A stretch of 64,000 nucleotides of DNA from Echinometra lucunter (lineage: Eukaryota; Echinodermata; Echinoidea; Camarodonta; Echinometridae): positions 19,563,661 through 19,627,660 of the forward strand of contig CM057169.1 in NCBI GenBank assembly GCA_029962745.1. The letters are read 5' to 3'. This document shows positions 50,201-63,300 of this stretch, one piece after another. How positions within the stretch are numbered: the first letter of the stretch is position 1; each line of letters begins with the position of its first letter. The notes below the pieces were generated by a model. The model was not told where the DNA came from. It saw only the letters and a program-made list of their open reading frames with translations, and made no database searches. The position numbers were made by a program, and so were the translations under genes.

Positions 50201-52124
50201 CCCATTTCTAAGTAATTCGACAGATTTAATTCAATTCTCAGAGTGCAATATTCTTTTTTTTTTCCTCTCACGGCAGAGCCTTGCAGTCAATAATGGAATA
50301 TTTAACTTTACTAACAGGTGATGAAAAGCAACTGCCCATCAATTGTCAAGGTGTATAGATTTTACCTATCCTAGAAAATGAATTATGGAAAAAGATGATA
50401 GTGATGAAAAGAGAAAGAATCAATATACAAATGTCGACTGCTACTAAATCTTCATACATCTGTTGCCCACTGAAATGAGAATTCAGTGTAAGATAAAATA
50501 GAAAGCCTGTGGGAAACTTAATGCTTTTATATGCGTTGTTTCATCCCTCTGTGACAAAAAGTGCCTCTGTGCAGTGCCTCTGTGGAAATTGAGAGTCATC
50601 GGATAATGGCAAATACAGAAAATATAATCAGGCCTGATTTCGATTCTTCGTCAACAAGAGGATTAAGCCAGAGGAGGTATTTACCGTCATAATTCTTTCT
50701 CTAATAACCCTAGAGAAGGGAGACACACAGAGGTGATGGGCACCCTAGGGACCGAAGAGGCCTTAACACGGCTTACAGGCCAGGCAGACTGGTGCCCAAT
50801 CAAGTGTGCTAAGGCTGGCGAGAGAGCGTTGCACACCTATGGTGTCTGTTGCGCAGCGGAGATGGGATTATGCACCACACCAATGGATTCACGTCCACCT
50901 TTTCGCTAAAACTTTACGCAAGGCCTTTCTTGAATACTGAAACCATTCATCCACCCTGTTTTCTTTTTACATGTGCCTTTTGCTCCTGCGCGTTCATATG
51001 TGCTGGGAGATTAGTCAGAGATGTGCCACAATATGGACTGATTTCTTTCATGATATTAAAAGTTCTAATCATAAAAGTAGCAATATACGCGACTTATGAT
51101 GATCATGATTGTTGTGAGGCCTACCTATATAATATGTTTCACCAGGTAATTAACTGATAAAGTCGCCCTTTTTACCAATATTAAGTGAGAATTTAACCTT
51201 TACGCAAAGTGAATTAAAACCGCCCCAATGTAGTACGTGTGAGCACAATAATGCATTTTGTGATCTCCAGAACATTACAGAAAGATTTGGAATCTACGAG
51301 ATGAAAATCTGAGTAAGGTATTACGCCAAAGTGGTCAGTGGAAATGGAAAACGATTACATCCCTACTGACTCCGCTTTTTTGGTTCATGTTAAAACGATC
51401 ATTAAACAGACGTTGATGAAAGAAAAATGATTGCAAGACACTAACCTTTACTATTCTTTAAAAAAAAATGAATAGAACGGAAGAGCCTCAGGGTTTATAG
51501 AGTTTTCTTCTCATGATTTTTGGGCTGTGAGGAAAAAATCCATTAGGAGAAATCTTCAATAAGTCCTTGGCAAATTGTGTTTTCATATCTGCCAAATTAG
51601 TTTTGCAAACTTCTAAAATACACAAAGCGTGAAACGTCCACCCTCACACCTAATCCAAAGAAGATGATTTTATCCTTTCTTCCTTGATCGATTGTAATTA
51701 CCTGATAATATCCATCAGATTCAACAAAATCCCTCAAGGAAGTGGTTCAGTATGAATATATTTATTGTGTGCTGAGACTTTTAGATTGAGAAAAGAAGAG
51801 ACGCATAAGTTGCTAGAAACCATGCTGAGGTTACAATACGACACCCTGTGATTAAAAAACGAGCTGTAGAATGTTCCATTCTTTGCGCTTACGTGATTTC
51901 CATGAATTTCCAAAATACGTTAGCCATGTCAAAGTTTGCACCCCCTTAGAACTTGAATACACCAGTAAATGAATAATGCATATGCCTTGAATTACCTAAT
52001 CGTTAGCACATGTGTTCTTTTTCCTTCGTATTTTTTATCAGCGTCCGCAATAAAGTACATAAAAGTAACTCCTCCTGTGAGACGAGCATCTGAAAATGAA
52101 GTTCAGTCGTCTGATACACAAGCT
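47287..52124. other. Spacer, no gene recognised
   Basis: About 4.8 kb of AT-rich DNA. A less AT-rich, repeat-like patch lies at about 50715-50870 (ends gagacacacagaggtgatgg and gcgcagcggagatgggatta). No coding region supported. Confidence 0.45.
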
Positions 52125-52295
52125 GGGGGTGTTTCATAAAGCTTTTCGTAAGTTACGAACGACTTTACGCACGACTGGAACTTGTTCTTGGGTGCTAATC
52201 AGATTCTCCATCATTAACATTATAGCACAAGAACATATCACCAGTCGTGCGCAAAGTCGTTCGTAACTTACGAACAGCTTTATGAAACACCCCCC
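52125..52295. mobile_element. Well-preserved GTTTCAT-family MITE
   Basis: Arms of about 54 bp at 52125-52178 and 52243-52295 are inverted copies with two visible mismatches. They begin GGGGGTGTTTCATAAAGC and include gtaagttacgaacgacttt. A 64 bp loop lies between. The arms are close to identical, which suggests recent insertion. Noncoding. Confidence 0.85.
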
Positions 52296-53257
52296 AGGTT
52301 TGCACCAGACCATCCATAGTCATGGGGGTAACACAAGCTTTCAGGTAAACGACCTTGGTTATTGTCCAACCGAAACTTGATGTCTATACGTCAGAAGGAC
52401 ATGATGACCCACACCAGGAAACAGAGCAAACGAAACGCCAGACTGAACTGATGATATCATTAGGTGGTGCTACGCACCCGAAATGCCGGCTTTCACACGA
52501 ACACATTAAACCTGCTCATCGAGCGACTAATATACTGGAAAAAGAAGATCAGCATTGTCCATATCTCACTTTCAGTATTTCCTAACTACCATGATAAAGG
52601 TTGGGAACGAAGCGTTTAATTAGAATGAAAAGCAGATATCAAAACGTGGTGGCATTTGTGTTGAAATCAGTGAAGCGTCTCATCCGTCAAAAGCATCAGG
52701 CAACTAACCACGCGTCACCTAGTGGTAGATAAGTTTTCTTCTTAATGGGTAATTTAAAAGCTTATTTTAAATGATCTCTCTACTCTGCTCTCTTCAACAA
52801 AAGAAAAGAAAAAAAAAAAGGAATCGTATCAAGTTGGTGAATTAGCCCTATCATTATTGATACATTTAGGTTTAGGAGTTCTTTCCACAGAAGCCTGCTT
52901 TAAAACAATTACGATAAGGTACGTCCGTCAAAAACGTATGCAGCATGGGATATGTACTATTTGTTTTCTTTATAAAAAAGAGGAAATTTTGTATTTGGGG
53001 AAAGGTAATAAAAATGTCAGGTGATTTGCGCTACCAATTCTACTCATCTCTTATAGTTTCATTGTCTTTTGAAAAATCACAAGTATCTCAAGAAATGAAT
53101 TTATTTTGTCTAAATTGCATCACGTAACGAACGAATGACAGCTATATATATATAACAAACAGACATGGTTTATGCAAAGTAGAAACGAACTAAACGAGCG
53201 ACTATTACCTCCAAACATTCTCTCCACAATTTAAAAAAAAAAAGAAAAGAAAAACAC
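52296..53257. other. Spacer with one unexplained open frame
   Basis: The frame at 52346-52585 encodes a hydrophilic 70-80 residue stretch without a recognised domain and without a clear ATG or splice acceptor. The rest shows nothing recognisable. Confidence 0.4.
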
Positions 53258-53300
53258 ATGAAAACAAACAAACAAACAAACAATCAAACAAACAAACAAA
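53258..53300. repeat. (CAAA)n microsatellite
   Basis: Ten or so CAAA units with one CAAT interruption. Confidence 0.95.
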
Positions 53301-56300
53301 GTCTGCCGAAGAAGTGCAGAAATTATTAGCTGGACCTCTGCGCTTGGCACACTACACGTCAGGTAACACTTTAACCTGTCAGTGTTGGGCGAGAAGGACA
53401 TTTATCAGTATTACGAAGCTTGGCTAACCCCTGGGGCGATCATTTTGTAAATCAGATGAATCGACAGTCCTTTGGAATCCCTCGGAATTCATTCGTTTTC
53501 TCATTACGTTTCCATGGTACCAAATGGTAGTTAAAACTAAATCCCTGTAAGTCTTGCATAATTATCTTAACTGCCAAAGAGATTGTTATGTATCTTCAGG
53601 AGACAACCTGCTGCTGGAAAGGGACTTGGAACATTAGGCATTTCCATGATATACTTCTTCAAGAACAGAAGAAGGGATAAATTCGTGTTTACCTCCACTT
53701 CAGAAACAGACTCTAGTATGTTGACTACTAAATTTTCAAATTCCTATAGACTTATAAAAGGGAACACCTTGGTTCCCTTATTCAGTGGGTTAATCTAAGC
53801 ATCATTTTCGTATCCTTGGCTTTGAGGAAGAATGCTAACATGGTTGATGCTTTTCTGAATCCTCATGACTGGCTCAGCACTTTCTTCGGCACTTTCTTTA
53901 CAATACCGTAAAGTAATGCTCGTGGTTTTTCGATACTGCAACAGTTTCAGCACTACCGATATTCGTGCCTACGATAAGTTTTTTCTTACTTGATACCTAA
54001 ACCGGGGTTGGAAGTGGAAACAAAGCGTAAAGTGACCCGTCTGCAGGCCATGGTCTACCTACAGGCAACACTTCGAAGCTTTAACCTCGAGACTGAACTT
54101 AAAATGGGGGAACCACGGAATAAAATGATGATACGGGAAAATGAGAAACTGGAAATTTTTGACACAATTATTTTTCCTGTCAAAGATGCAGATGGAATCA
54201 TTTCTCTTATTCATTATGAATGAATAGAAAATAAATCAAGCGAAATGAAAAGGTGATCTGTCGATTACGACCGACCACCTAATGATAAAAGCGAAAGCGA
54301 AAAGAAATCGCCATATTTCAATTGAGAAAAACCATGACGAAATATTTTTTTTCCAATATCATGTTTGTCCTTGTTTTGTTCTCTTCTCTTAGATGTACAA
54401 GAAAATTTGACTTTCTCTGTAAATCTGCGAACGTGTAATTTCATGTTTGCTAGAATAAACAAGGAAATGATAAGCACGAGGCTATACTAGTTCACCGTTC
54501 CATGCGATGTATGGAGTAATATTATTCCATTAAACATCTTAATTGGTACAGATTAGCATAAGTTGCCTAAAAACCATGTCACAAACGTATCACAGATAGG
54601 AATCATAATGGTATGCAAGACACTGACAACAGTTTCATATCAACAATAGACTGCCACCTCGACAATTTACAACTGTCTATTGGAAATAATGCCGTATCAA
54701 GAAATATTTTCTCATTAGGACTATTCATCTGTTCGTATTTTTTAGACCGATCGTTCTTTTTTGATTTTACGTCTAGTAGCTTAAAAATATTTCATCATTT
54801 TCATGAAAGATATCATTATGCTTGAGAGCTTTTACATGAGACTCATTTTTGTAGTGCCAGTTTCATTATCACATTTTATTGCTGAAGTTCTGACGTTCGT
54901 ACTTGGCCAGAGCGCGTTTATGAAGTTCAAAACGATGATTGCTTGATTATTAATTCATTTAATTAGCAGAGAATATTGCCAGATCTAAAGGACAACACAT
55001 ATTTATAGAAACAAATGCAGTGGGAAGATGAATTGGGACGCACATCCGTACAAAGAAACCTATTCAGTTGATCAGCTGCAAAAATCATATCCAAAATTTA
55101 TGGAGGTCAGTAGACAATAAGCATTTCTGTTCCAGTTCCATTTTGTTAGGAAAAACAATCCTGGCAATATATTCTTATTTTATGGATTTGACTGTCAAAA
55201 CAAATTGAAATTCACGAAATGTAGGTCTAGGTCTTATTATTGGGTAGGAAGTACTTCACATGACCGGCTTCACCATCAGGAAACAGTTACATGTGTTGTA
55301 AACAAGTGAGCAAATTTATCAATAAACCGAGTCGGAATACATTTCCGACCTAAGCACTGATCTCATCCAAACTCGTTGGCCTCTTTCATTTCAGGAAATC
55401 CATTGAGGATCGAGAGAATCCAGCAAGTAATGATATCAACCTCTTCATTCATATCATAGTGGATCTTTGGAAAGTCGCTCCACTTTAACTGTCTGTGCAA
55501 ATTTACATCTCGATAACAAATGGCTGCTTTATTTTTGGGAACGAAAAAGGACACACTGAAATAACAAATGGTCTGTCAAAGGATGAGTGGACAAAACCTC
55601 AGGAGCGGCAGAAGAAACTGAAAACAAAAATAACATGACAGAAAGGACGATTGCATTTTTTCTGCAACCTGCACTCGATTTAGTTCATTTGATCATACAC
55701 GAAGTCGTGGAATGAAATAGCCTTGCATGTGATACATTAATGTTGTATTTTCCATGATTTTAGGATTTATTAACCTTAAGATTTTCACAATCATATGATT
55801 GGAAAAACAAGATGTGATTGCGCTGATAAACTATCATGATATGGATTTTAATTGTTATACCGTCTATAACGACCATCTGCTTATATAGTCCCCATTCTCT
55901 TTCTCTCTCTCGGCTCTGCCGTTCTATAGAAAATATAGGTGTCAGAACTTATCTATAATGACAACTGTCTACTACGGCCACTTTTTTTTTCCTTTCCCCT
56001 CCAATAACCTCAAGGGATTCTTAAGTGCGCGAGGTACTTGATGACTATATGATGAAAAATAACTCCAATAATTTTGATGTGCATATACACTGATACAAAG
56101 AACTGAGAGAAAAGAAAATGTTAAAGGGCATTGACAGGGAAATCAAAAGAAGTATGCTTCATCAAAAATGTCATACCCTGAATAAATCACGGCAAAGCAT
56201 CTCGATTAATTCTTTGCGATGCCCGAGTATGTAAATACCTTAAAGTAATTGATTTAAGGAACATGCAGAACAACGTCATTTCTCAATTTCAACGGCTGCT

Positions 56301-56951
56301 CAACACTAATCAATATCATTAGCCATGCCGCGCCGCTATATCAGTTTTGTTGTGGTCTCATCTGGGTTGTCTTGATTTTTAGTTTCTGCTTCAAAACATT
56401 GTTACACTGATAACTGTCAGTGTAAATGCCATAATTGACAAATTGGCCGGGGGAGGTATTTGTATTGCGGAGGAGTGATCGGGACCAAATTGGTTGTGAA
56501 ATGGATACACTATCTGTTCTAATTGGAGATATATATTTGTTTTAAATCGTACGGATAATAATTGAATTTTAGGAAATGGGAGAGAAAGGCTGAAATAATC
56601 GTGTCCATACTTTTACCCGCAGTCTACTCAAATTTCTTGAAAAGGTGGCTCTGCCCTTGCGCAATTTATATATATTCCTATTAGTTCGGGTTCCTGAATA
56701 TAATGACTAATGCATATGGAAATCACAGCGCGATACAATCAATTATTCACGCGATCATAAATTAATTTCCAGTAGTTTTTCCTCGCATTTTTGTTGATAA
56801 TAATCAAATAATATCCTGTCTAATTGAGAAGTAGAAAACGCCTTTTAAGAGCTGCGCCTTTACTTCAACAAATGAATTGATTTTCATTCATTTTATTTAT
56901 TTTTTTTAAAGACAGACATACAGCTGCATGATAAAATGATAGGTGTCCCAC
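53301..56951. other. Spacer, no gene recognised
   Basis: AT-rich. One 77-codon frame at 53990-54223 is discussed in the findings. No other feature supported. Confidence 0.45.
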
Positions 56952-57092
56952 GGGGGGGGGGGGGGAGTCAAATATATAGCTGCGCGACCCCCAAAATACC
57001 GCTTGAAAATTATAGTTTTCGAGGCGGGTTGAGGCACGTGAAACGCGTAAGGAAGCAAAGGTGTCAAATAGGCAGCGGGGGGGGGGGGGGGG
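56952..57092. repeat. Paired G runs (G14 and G16)
   Basis: G runs at 56952-56965 and 57077-57092, about 110 bp apart, each preceded by a C (cccacg and gcagc). No gene overlaps them. Confidence 0.9.
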
Positions 57093-59006
57093 ATAACGAA
57101 ATTTTGCATGTTTCTGGGTTTAATCATGAAAGTTTTGCACATAAGAGGGAAGGTTTTCCTTTTTTCTTCAAAGAACCGAGAAAAATAAAGAAAGGGTGTG
57201 ACTTTGATCAGTGGATAAAACTAGTTTTTAGATTTTTTTAGGGTGGTAAAGACTGGTTTAGGAAAACCTGTGGTTTCTTGTGTGTGTATGCAGCAGCAGT
57301 ATATTTTGACTTCCATCCCTCCCAGGTATGTCCCTTTGCTACCAATTAATGAAATAGGAATATGAGTTACAGAATAAACGAAGCCGGAAAACTGAAATGC
57401 GTGTACGATATCTGTTCACAGCCTAAAAGCTTTTACGGTTAATGGTTCAACGGCCTACCGATCATGCGTTCAATATTCCGGGAAAGTATCCGTTTTTCAT
57501 CTCTACCAAGGCCTTCAAAATATTTCCACAACACGGTTTCGATGTGATACATTCTTTATGAACAAAGGCGAGGAAATATGATCAAATTTAGGTTTTTCGT
57601 CATTGATCCTCGTGTTAAAACACAATGGCTCGAATTTAAGTCTAACGTTGTTTCAAGACACACTTTCTCTGGGATAACTAAAGCGGTGTATGTTTACATA
57701 GGGACACCATGAAACCTGTGGGTAGTCATATCTTGAAGAAGAGAGTAAATGAACGTAGCTAGCATGCAACAGATATGCAACCCAGAGCTTTGGCGAAGAC
57801 CACTATTACACACTTTCAGAAAGGTGGTTATCCTTAGCATTTTTCGAAAATAGGTTTTCGCATTTTGAGAGGTTTTCGGTTTCTGTAGTTTCGGACAATT
57901 CATATTCAAGTGTAATCGGACACTACCTAAATTCTGGTACCCTCTGTGATAAGATGGTGATATAAAATTCATAGCCATACAGTCATTGTCCATTATCATA
58001 CATGATTAGAATTCGGTGGAATAACCGATCTATTTGTGGCTATTCGTGCTAACGACTGAGCAGAAAATATCGAGAACATATATTCACCTATTTTCATATA
58101 TGGATTTCTCATATTACAATCCGTTTTAAAAAAAACAGAATGTAGGTTTTCAAGACTGTAGCCTACAAAACAGTAAAACAATAAACTATTTTGGAACAGG
58201 AGGATAATATTCCGGGAAGAAGATTAGTGTTCTTTCATATTTTTACAAGAAAAAAAGGACTAGCATCTCTTCCATGTTTATACGATAATTAATATGGCGC
58301 TACTTCTTTCACAGCTATAGGCGTTGAAAAATGATTACAGGGTGACTCTATTAAGGGGAAAGGGACCGGAGCACCTGAGGGTGTTCCCGATTCCAAGGCT
58401 TAGACGGTCAGAATCACCTGTTTGACACTCCTTGATGACACCTACTCAGCAGAATCCTTACGACTACTGATTAAAAACACTATAGGGACGAACAGAATCT
58501 ATGGGGAACGTATAGCTCTCTCTAGCCAATGCTAGCCAAGCTCGTTGATGTCTCGTTTGATGGTAAATTTAAGTAAATCCCTCGCTTTGTTTCATCGTAA
58601 TGGACCTTGAATTCTTGGCGTCACTTGGATATTTTTTCATTTTTCTCGTTTTTTTTTTCAAAACTGGAATTACATAATTCTCGAGACTGACTATGCAATA
58701 GCATGTTACCATGGTTAAAAAACATGAAAAAGAGCGAAAACAACCTCTCTGTTGTTGCACCCATTAACCTTGAACACTTGGTTGGAAAGGGTGGGTAGAG
58801 CAATATCGCAACCCTATCCATTCGGAGAAGGAAGAATACTGCTGAGATGGATATGCCTTTACGGTGAACACCGGAAGAATGAATCACGAAAACAAAGGCG
58901 AAACAGGATAATCACAAACTGCACGGAAGGTGGAAACCAATGTTTCTAAATCTATTTCCTGTCCCTTGAGAAAAGACAATGAAGAGAATGAAAATAGGAA
59001 AGGATT
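57093..59006. other. Spacer, no gene recognised
   Basis: AT-rich. A motif near 58465-58507 resembles, in reverse, the dispersed block at 17740-17790. No coding region supported. Confidence 0.45.
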
Positions 59007-59222
59007 AGGAGAGTGTTTCACAAAGAGTTAAGTTGGACTTAAAGTCGCACTTAACTTCCTAGTTGCGTGCTGTATATTAAGCATCACCGCATTGGTCAGA
59101 TCATGCTCAGTGGACGCGCGCTATTGGGAAGTGTATCAATGAGATTACGAGTTAAATACCGGGTGCACATTGGCCAACAAAGACCAACTTTAAACTTTAA
59201 ACTCTTTGTGAAACACTCCCCG
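59007..59222. mobile_element. GTTTCAC-variant MITE, about 216 bp
   Basis: The left end ggagagtgtttcacaaagag and the right end, whose complement is cggggagtgtttcacaaaga, form terminal inverted repeats. Inner arms carry ttaagttggacttaaag and its degraded complement. Noncoding. It is a longer variant of the family at 29152 and 52125. Confidence 0.75.
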
Positions 59223-60230
59223 GGTTTGAACTTTTAGTCACACGGACAGGAGGAACAACAGGCCGACAAAATTACATTAACCTGAATGGAGACGGTTTAG
59301 CGCAGTGACTAGGGTATATCACTACACCTCAGCTGTATCTTAAGAAGTATGCCGCAGTGTATTTTACCTAGTAACCCAAATGGCGCCATATTACTTTTCC
59401 TCACCATGCTCACCGTGCTCACGGAGACGCACATAGGCCCATTACTGGAATATCTTCGCGATATAGAATTGGAGTAAATGTCCTGGCATGGTTAAGAATG
59501 AAAATGTTACGCGACTATTATCCGAATAGCGGTTATGCAAACACAAATCTAAACCGAAGGCCTGTCTAAATAGATATTGGTTAATGGAAGAAGGCGCCTA
59601 GATAAAATCTGAAGGGATAAATTTGAAATGATTGATAACAAAATCTAAATAGAAAAACTGGTTAATTAAGGGAACGTGTCCTACCATGCTTACAGGATCC
59701 ATTAAGCAAACAAGCACGTTCATCTATTTCCTTTTTGGAAATCAAGAAATCAAGATAATTGCTTTTACATTCAGCTTTAATCATGCTTAAACCGAGCATA
59801 CATGGTAGTCTATACGAAATCCCCAATGATTGCTCTTGTCAAATACAGTTTGGGCTACCTATAAGACGTCCTCATTTTCATTTATTTTATTCTTCAGCAG
59901 AATCTATTAACCATTAAACAGTGTTAAACAGGAACAAGATCATTGCTTTTCGAATTGGCCTTGGCTTAAAATCTAAATTTTAACGCTTAGAGGGCGATTC
60001 TTGTCTCTTTAATTCATAGACATAAACTCTCCTTGGGACTAGCTGGTGCTTGTGTGGGAGCGTGGGTTTCGACCCTTTCAAACAAAAACACAAAAGACAT
60101 CAGATACAGAAAATGAAAGAAAGAGAGAGAGAGAGAGAAAGGGGGTCGGGATAAAGGAACGAGATTAAAAAAAAATAAGCACGCCCACGCTATTCCCCGC
60201 TCTGTCCAATATAATAAACTATTAACTCCA
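59223..60230. other. Spacer, no gene recognised
   Basis: AT-rich with a GA tract at about 60117-60140. No coding region supported. Confidence 0.45.
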
Positions 60231-60310
60231 CCCCCCCCCCCCTCCAAAAAAGGCAACTCGGCGCAGTGCCTCCCCCATGCCGGGACTCACGCTACGCCAC
60301 GGCAAAGGGT
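60231..60310. mobile_element. C12 run and hAT-like terminal fragment
   Basis: After 12 C (60231-60242) the sequence reads cgctacgccacgg, whose complement ccgtggcgtagcg resembles the CAGTGGCGTAGAC end of the hAT-type element at 45348-46278. The other end was not found, so this is at most a fragment. Confidence 0.35.
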
Positions 60311-63300
60311 GAAAAGGACAGTATCAATGACCGTAGCTTAACACCATGGTGTATAGAGTAACTGAGATGTCGTTTGTCAGTATATCTGTTGATATCCTGA
60401 CTCTAGAGACCTCTAAAAGTTCGTTGATATGCATAAACGATGCGCTAAAAAAGGACATTGTATTTATCATGTCAAGTAGCATTCATACGAGTCAATCTTT
60501 CGAGAAAATAAGATGAGTTTAGAAAGGAAGTCAAATGTGATTTATTTGAACATCTTGGTCTATGTCTTCCTTGTATCTGTGTAAATTTATGGGATTCTGA
60601 AATCTATATCAGACTATTAAGATTGAAAAAAAGGGGCTGATGGAAAAGCCATTCAACGTTTATCAGATTCTTTCCAATGTGCAACTTATTCTTTAACCTG
60701 ACTCTCGAGGCCTGGGAGTTAAAAACAACTCCGAATCTTAGGTTAACTGCACTGTTGCCTGTTTGCTTGCTTATTCCTCCATGATATTTCGTGATGAACG
60801 CATGTCGAAGATTTCGTTCTTATTTCGATTATCCTTAAAAATGCTGTCATCGTACTTTTCACCATTATTCTAATGCAAAATGGATGAGTGTTTCTAGAGT
60901 ATATTAATGTAATGGATTAAGCAGTCATCTGATATTAGGAAGATGCTGCCTTCAGAGACCTGTATGTGTAAAGCAATACCACATGATACTGTCATCAAGA
61001 ATGTGAAATGAGACAGATTCTCCGTTTTAAGCAAATGTAATCAGCACTTTTGCACATTTGAAATGGTAAGACCAACGCCCGAATAAAACAAACTATTCAC
61101 CAACAAGCGAACACACAAATAAAAAAAGCATAAAAAACATGTAAAATTAACAGAAGCCTAAAGGATCAAAAATACGACAAAGATCACTACAAAGTGTCGC
61201 CTGGGGTTTATTCCCTCGACAATGGTAGACATTTATGTTTTTTTAAACATAATCCATTTAATAACCGATCCGCAAAGCGATTGTGATCGTCGATTCGATC
61301 TCATTTGAATCCCTTGAAAATTGATGATTGAAAAATAAATGTATTTTTTTCGTAAATTGATTTTATCGGAATGCAAATATGCATTTTCACTATAATTTTT
61401 TTTTAAACAGTAAACATTTATTAAACTCAACCTTTGGTCAGAGAGTGGAATAGGAATTATGAAGATATCATTTTACGTGTCATGTCGAAATGAAACATGT
61501 TATAAACTTAACGTTATCCACTGTATGTTGATTTATGATTATTATCGTGTTCATGTTTATGTTTATGTCAGAAGAGAACATTGATGTATATCATTGTTGT
61601 TCAATAAATACAATTCAATTAAATTCATGTAGACTCATCAACACGCCTATTATTGAAGCTTGCAAATATAACTGAAAGTTTGAATCAAAATGATTATCGG
61701 CGGATGTGTGAAAAATGGGCTCGAGGTTTAATGCGTTCCTTTCTGTTTTCTGAGTGGTTAGCAAAACGTGCGAAGACAAGGGGAATGTGTCATAATCAAT
61801 GCTCGTTTCTTTGAGTAGTACTTCAACAGATGTCTTTTTCTTTTCATTGAAAGTTTGTTAGTCAAATCACTCGTTGCTAAAGGTCCCATCACACAAATCA
61901 ACGCGAATGTGTCTTCAAAGTCGATTTCTTGGAGCGGAGTAAAGCAACGCCCTTTCCACACAAATTAAAGAGATCCACCGGGGTACAATTCAAAAGTACT
62001 GTCATTAGGCCATTGTTACCATGTTTGGTATATAACCCGGCCTAGTTTAAAATACAGTTGAGTTCGTTTAAAGATGGAAAATAATTTCCAGGTTGTTCAA
62101 TGCTCTTCACGTGAGAAGTAAGTTTGCGAAAATGTAAAGAAGGAAAGCCCTCTGAAGAGGATTTCCCTTCTCATGAATGTCTTGCGCTCATCATTACTCA
62201 ACTATGAGAAAATATGAAAAGTTTTGACCGAACTTTCACGCCAATCGGACATGTAGTACCAAAGGCCCAGTTTCGCAATAGAATACATGTGACTTTCAAA
62301 GATACTTAATATTTCAATATTTCGATGAATAGAAAACCTCCCAGTTATACATTATTGTGAACAATAATTATTATGAACAACGTAATCAACCTCTCTCAGA
62401 ATGTTCTAAGGCAGTTTCCTTCACATTGTCATCCCCATATACCACACTCAAATTTATTTTAAAGCCCCTTTAAAGAGGGACTTTTTCAAATGTCGCGTAC
62501 GTGTGATGGCATCTGAGGCATGATCATCACATCACTCTGTAGGAGTGTGAATTCAAGTCAGGCGGGATGGTGGTGACCTTCCCAAGTTCAATAATTCACC
62601 TGTCCTCCACAGTGGATAATGTTCGGCTCTGGGTTATGCTTGCCTTCAAATATGCCTCGGTCCGATACAAACAAACACATATCACCCTCTCGAATTGATG
62701 TTAAAGAAAAAAAAATCAATTTCTCTCTCTTTCTCTCTCTATAACGTTTTTAACCTTTTTCCCTTACACTAACACAACACGGACCATTCTAGATCTTTTA
62801 CAGACACCACAATTGTATTGATCGTTACTGTGTTGATGACGGGGGAAAAAGTGACACTACTTTCAAGTTCGACGGCAGTACAGCAATCGATGAAAAGACT
62901 GAAAGTGGCTCTGCGTTGGGGGCACAATTCGACCGTCATCAACGAATCATAACTAGCATGATAAGAGGGATGGATAACGCACGTCCATGATACTTTCTGG
63001 ATGCTTCTGTTTACTTTCCATTCTTTCTATTTCGTCATTAAGTACAAACTTAAAGTGTACCCCCTTACTTCCTAAAACGCGCACGTATCATGTTTTAAAC
63101 TCAACATCCGCTAGCAAATGTTCCTATTTTGAAATGTTTGATATTATACTGAGATTCGAGGAACTACTTCCTCTGTTCCTATAAAACAAACTGGAGTGTC
63201 TTTACCATGTAAAAACGATTATTCTGTTCCGTTTTTTTTTTTCAATGAGCAGGTAATGTGAGCCGAAACGGTGTTGCAGTTCTGAACACTTCCCGATGGA

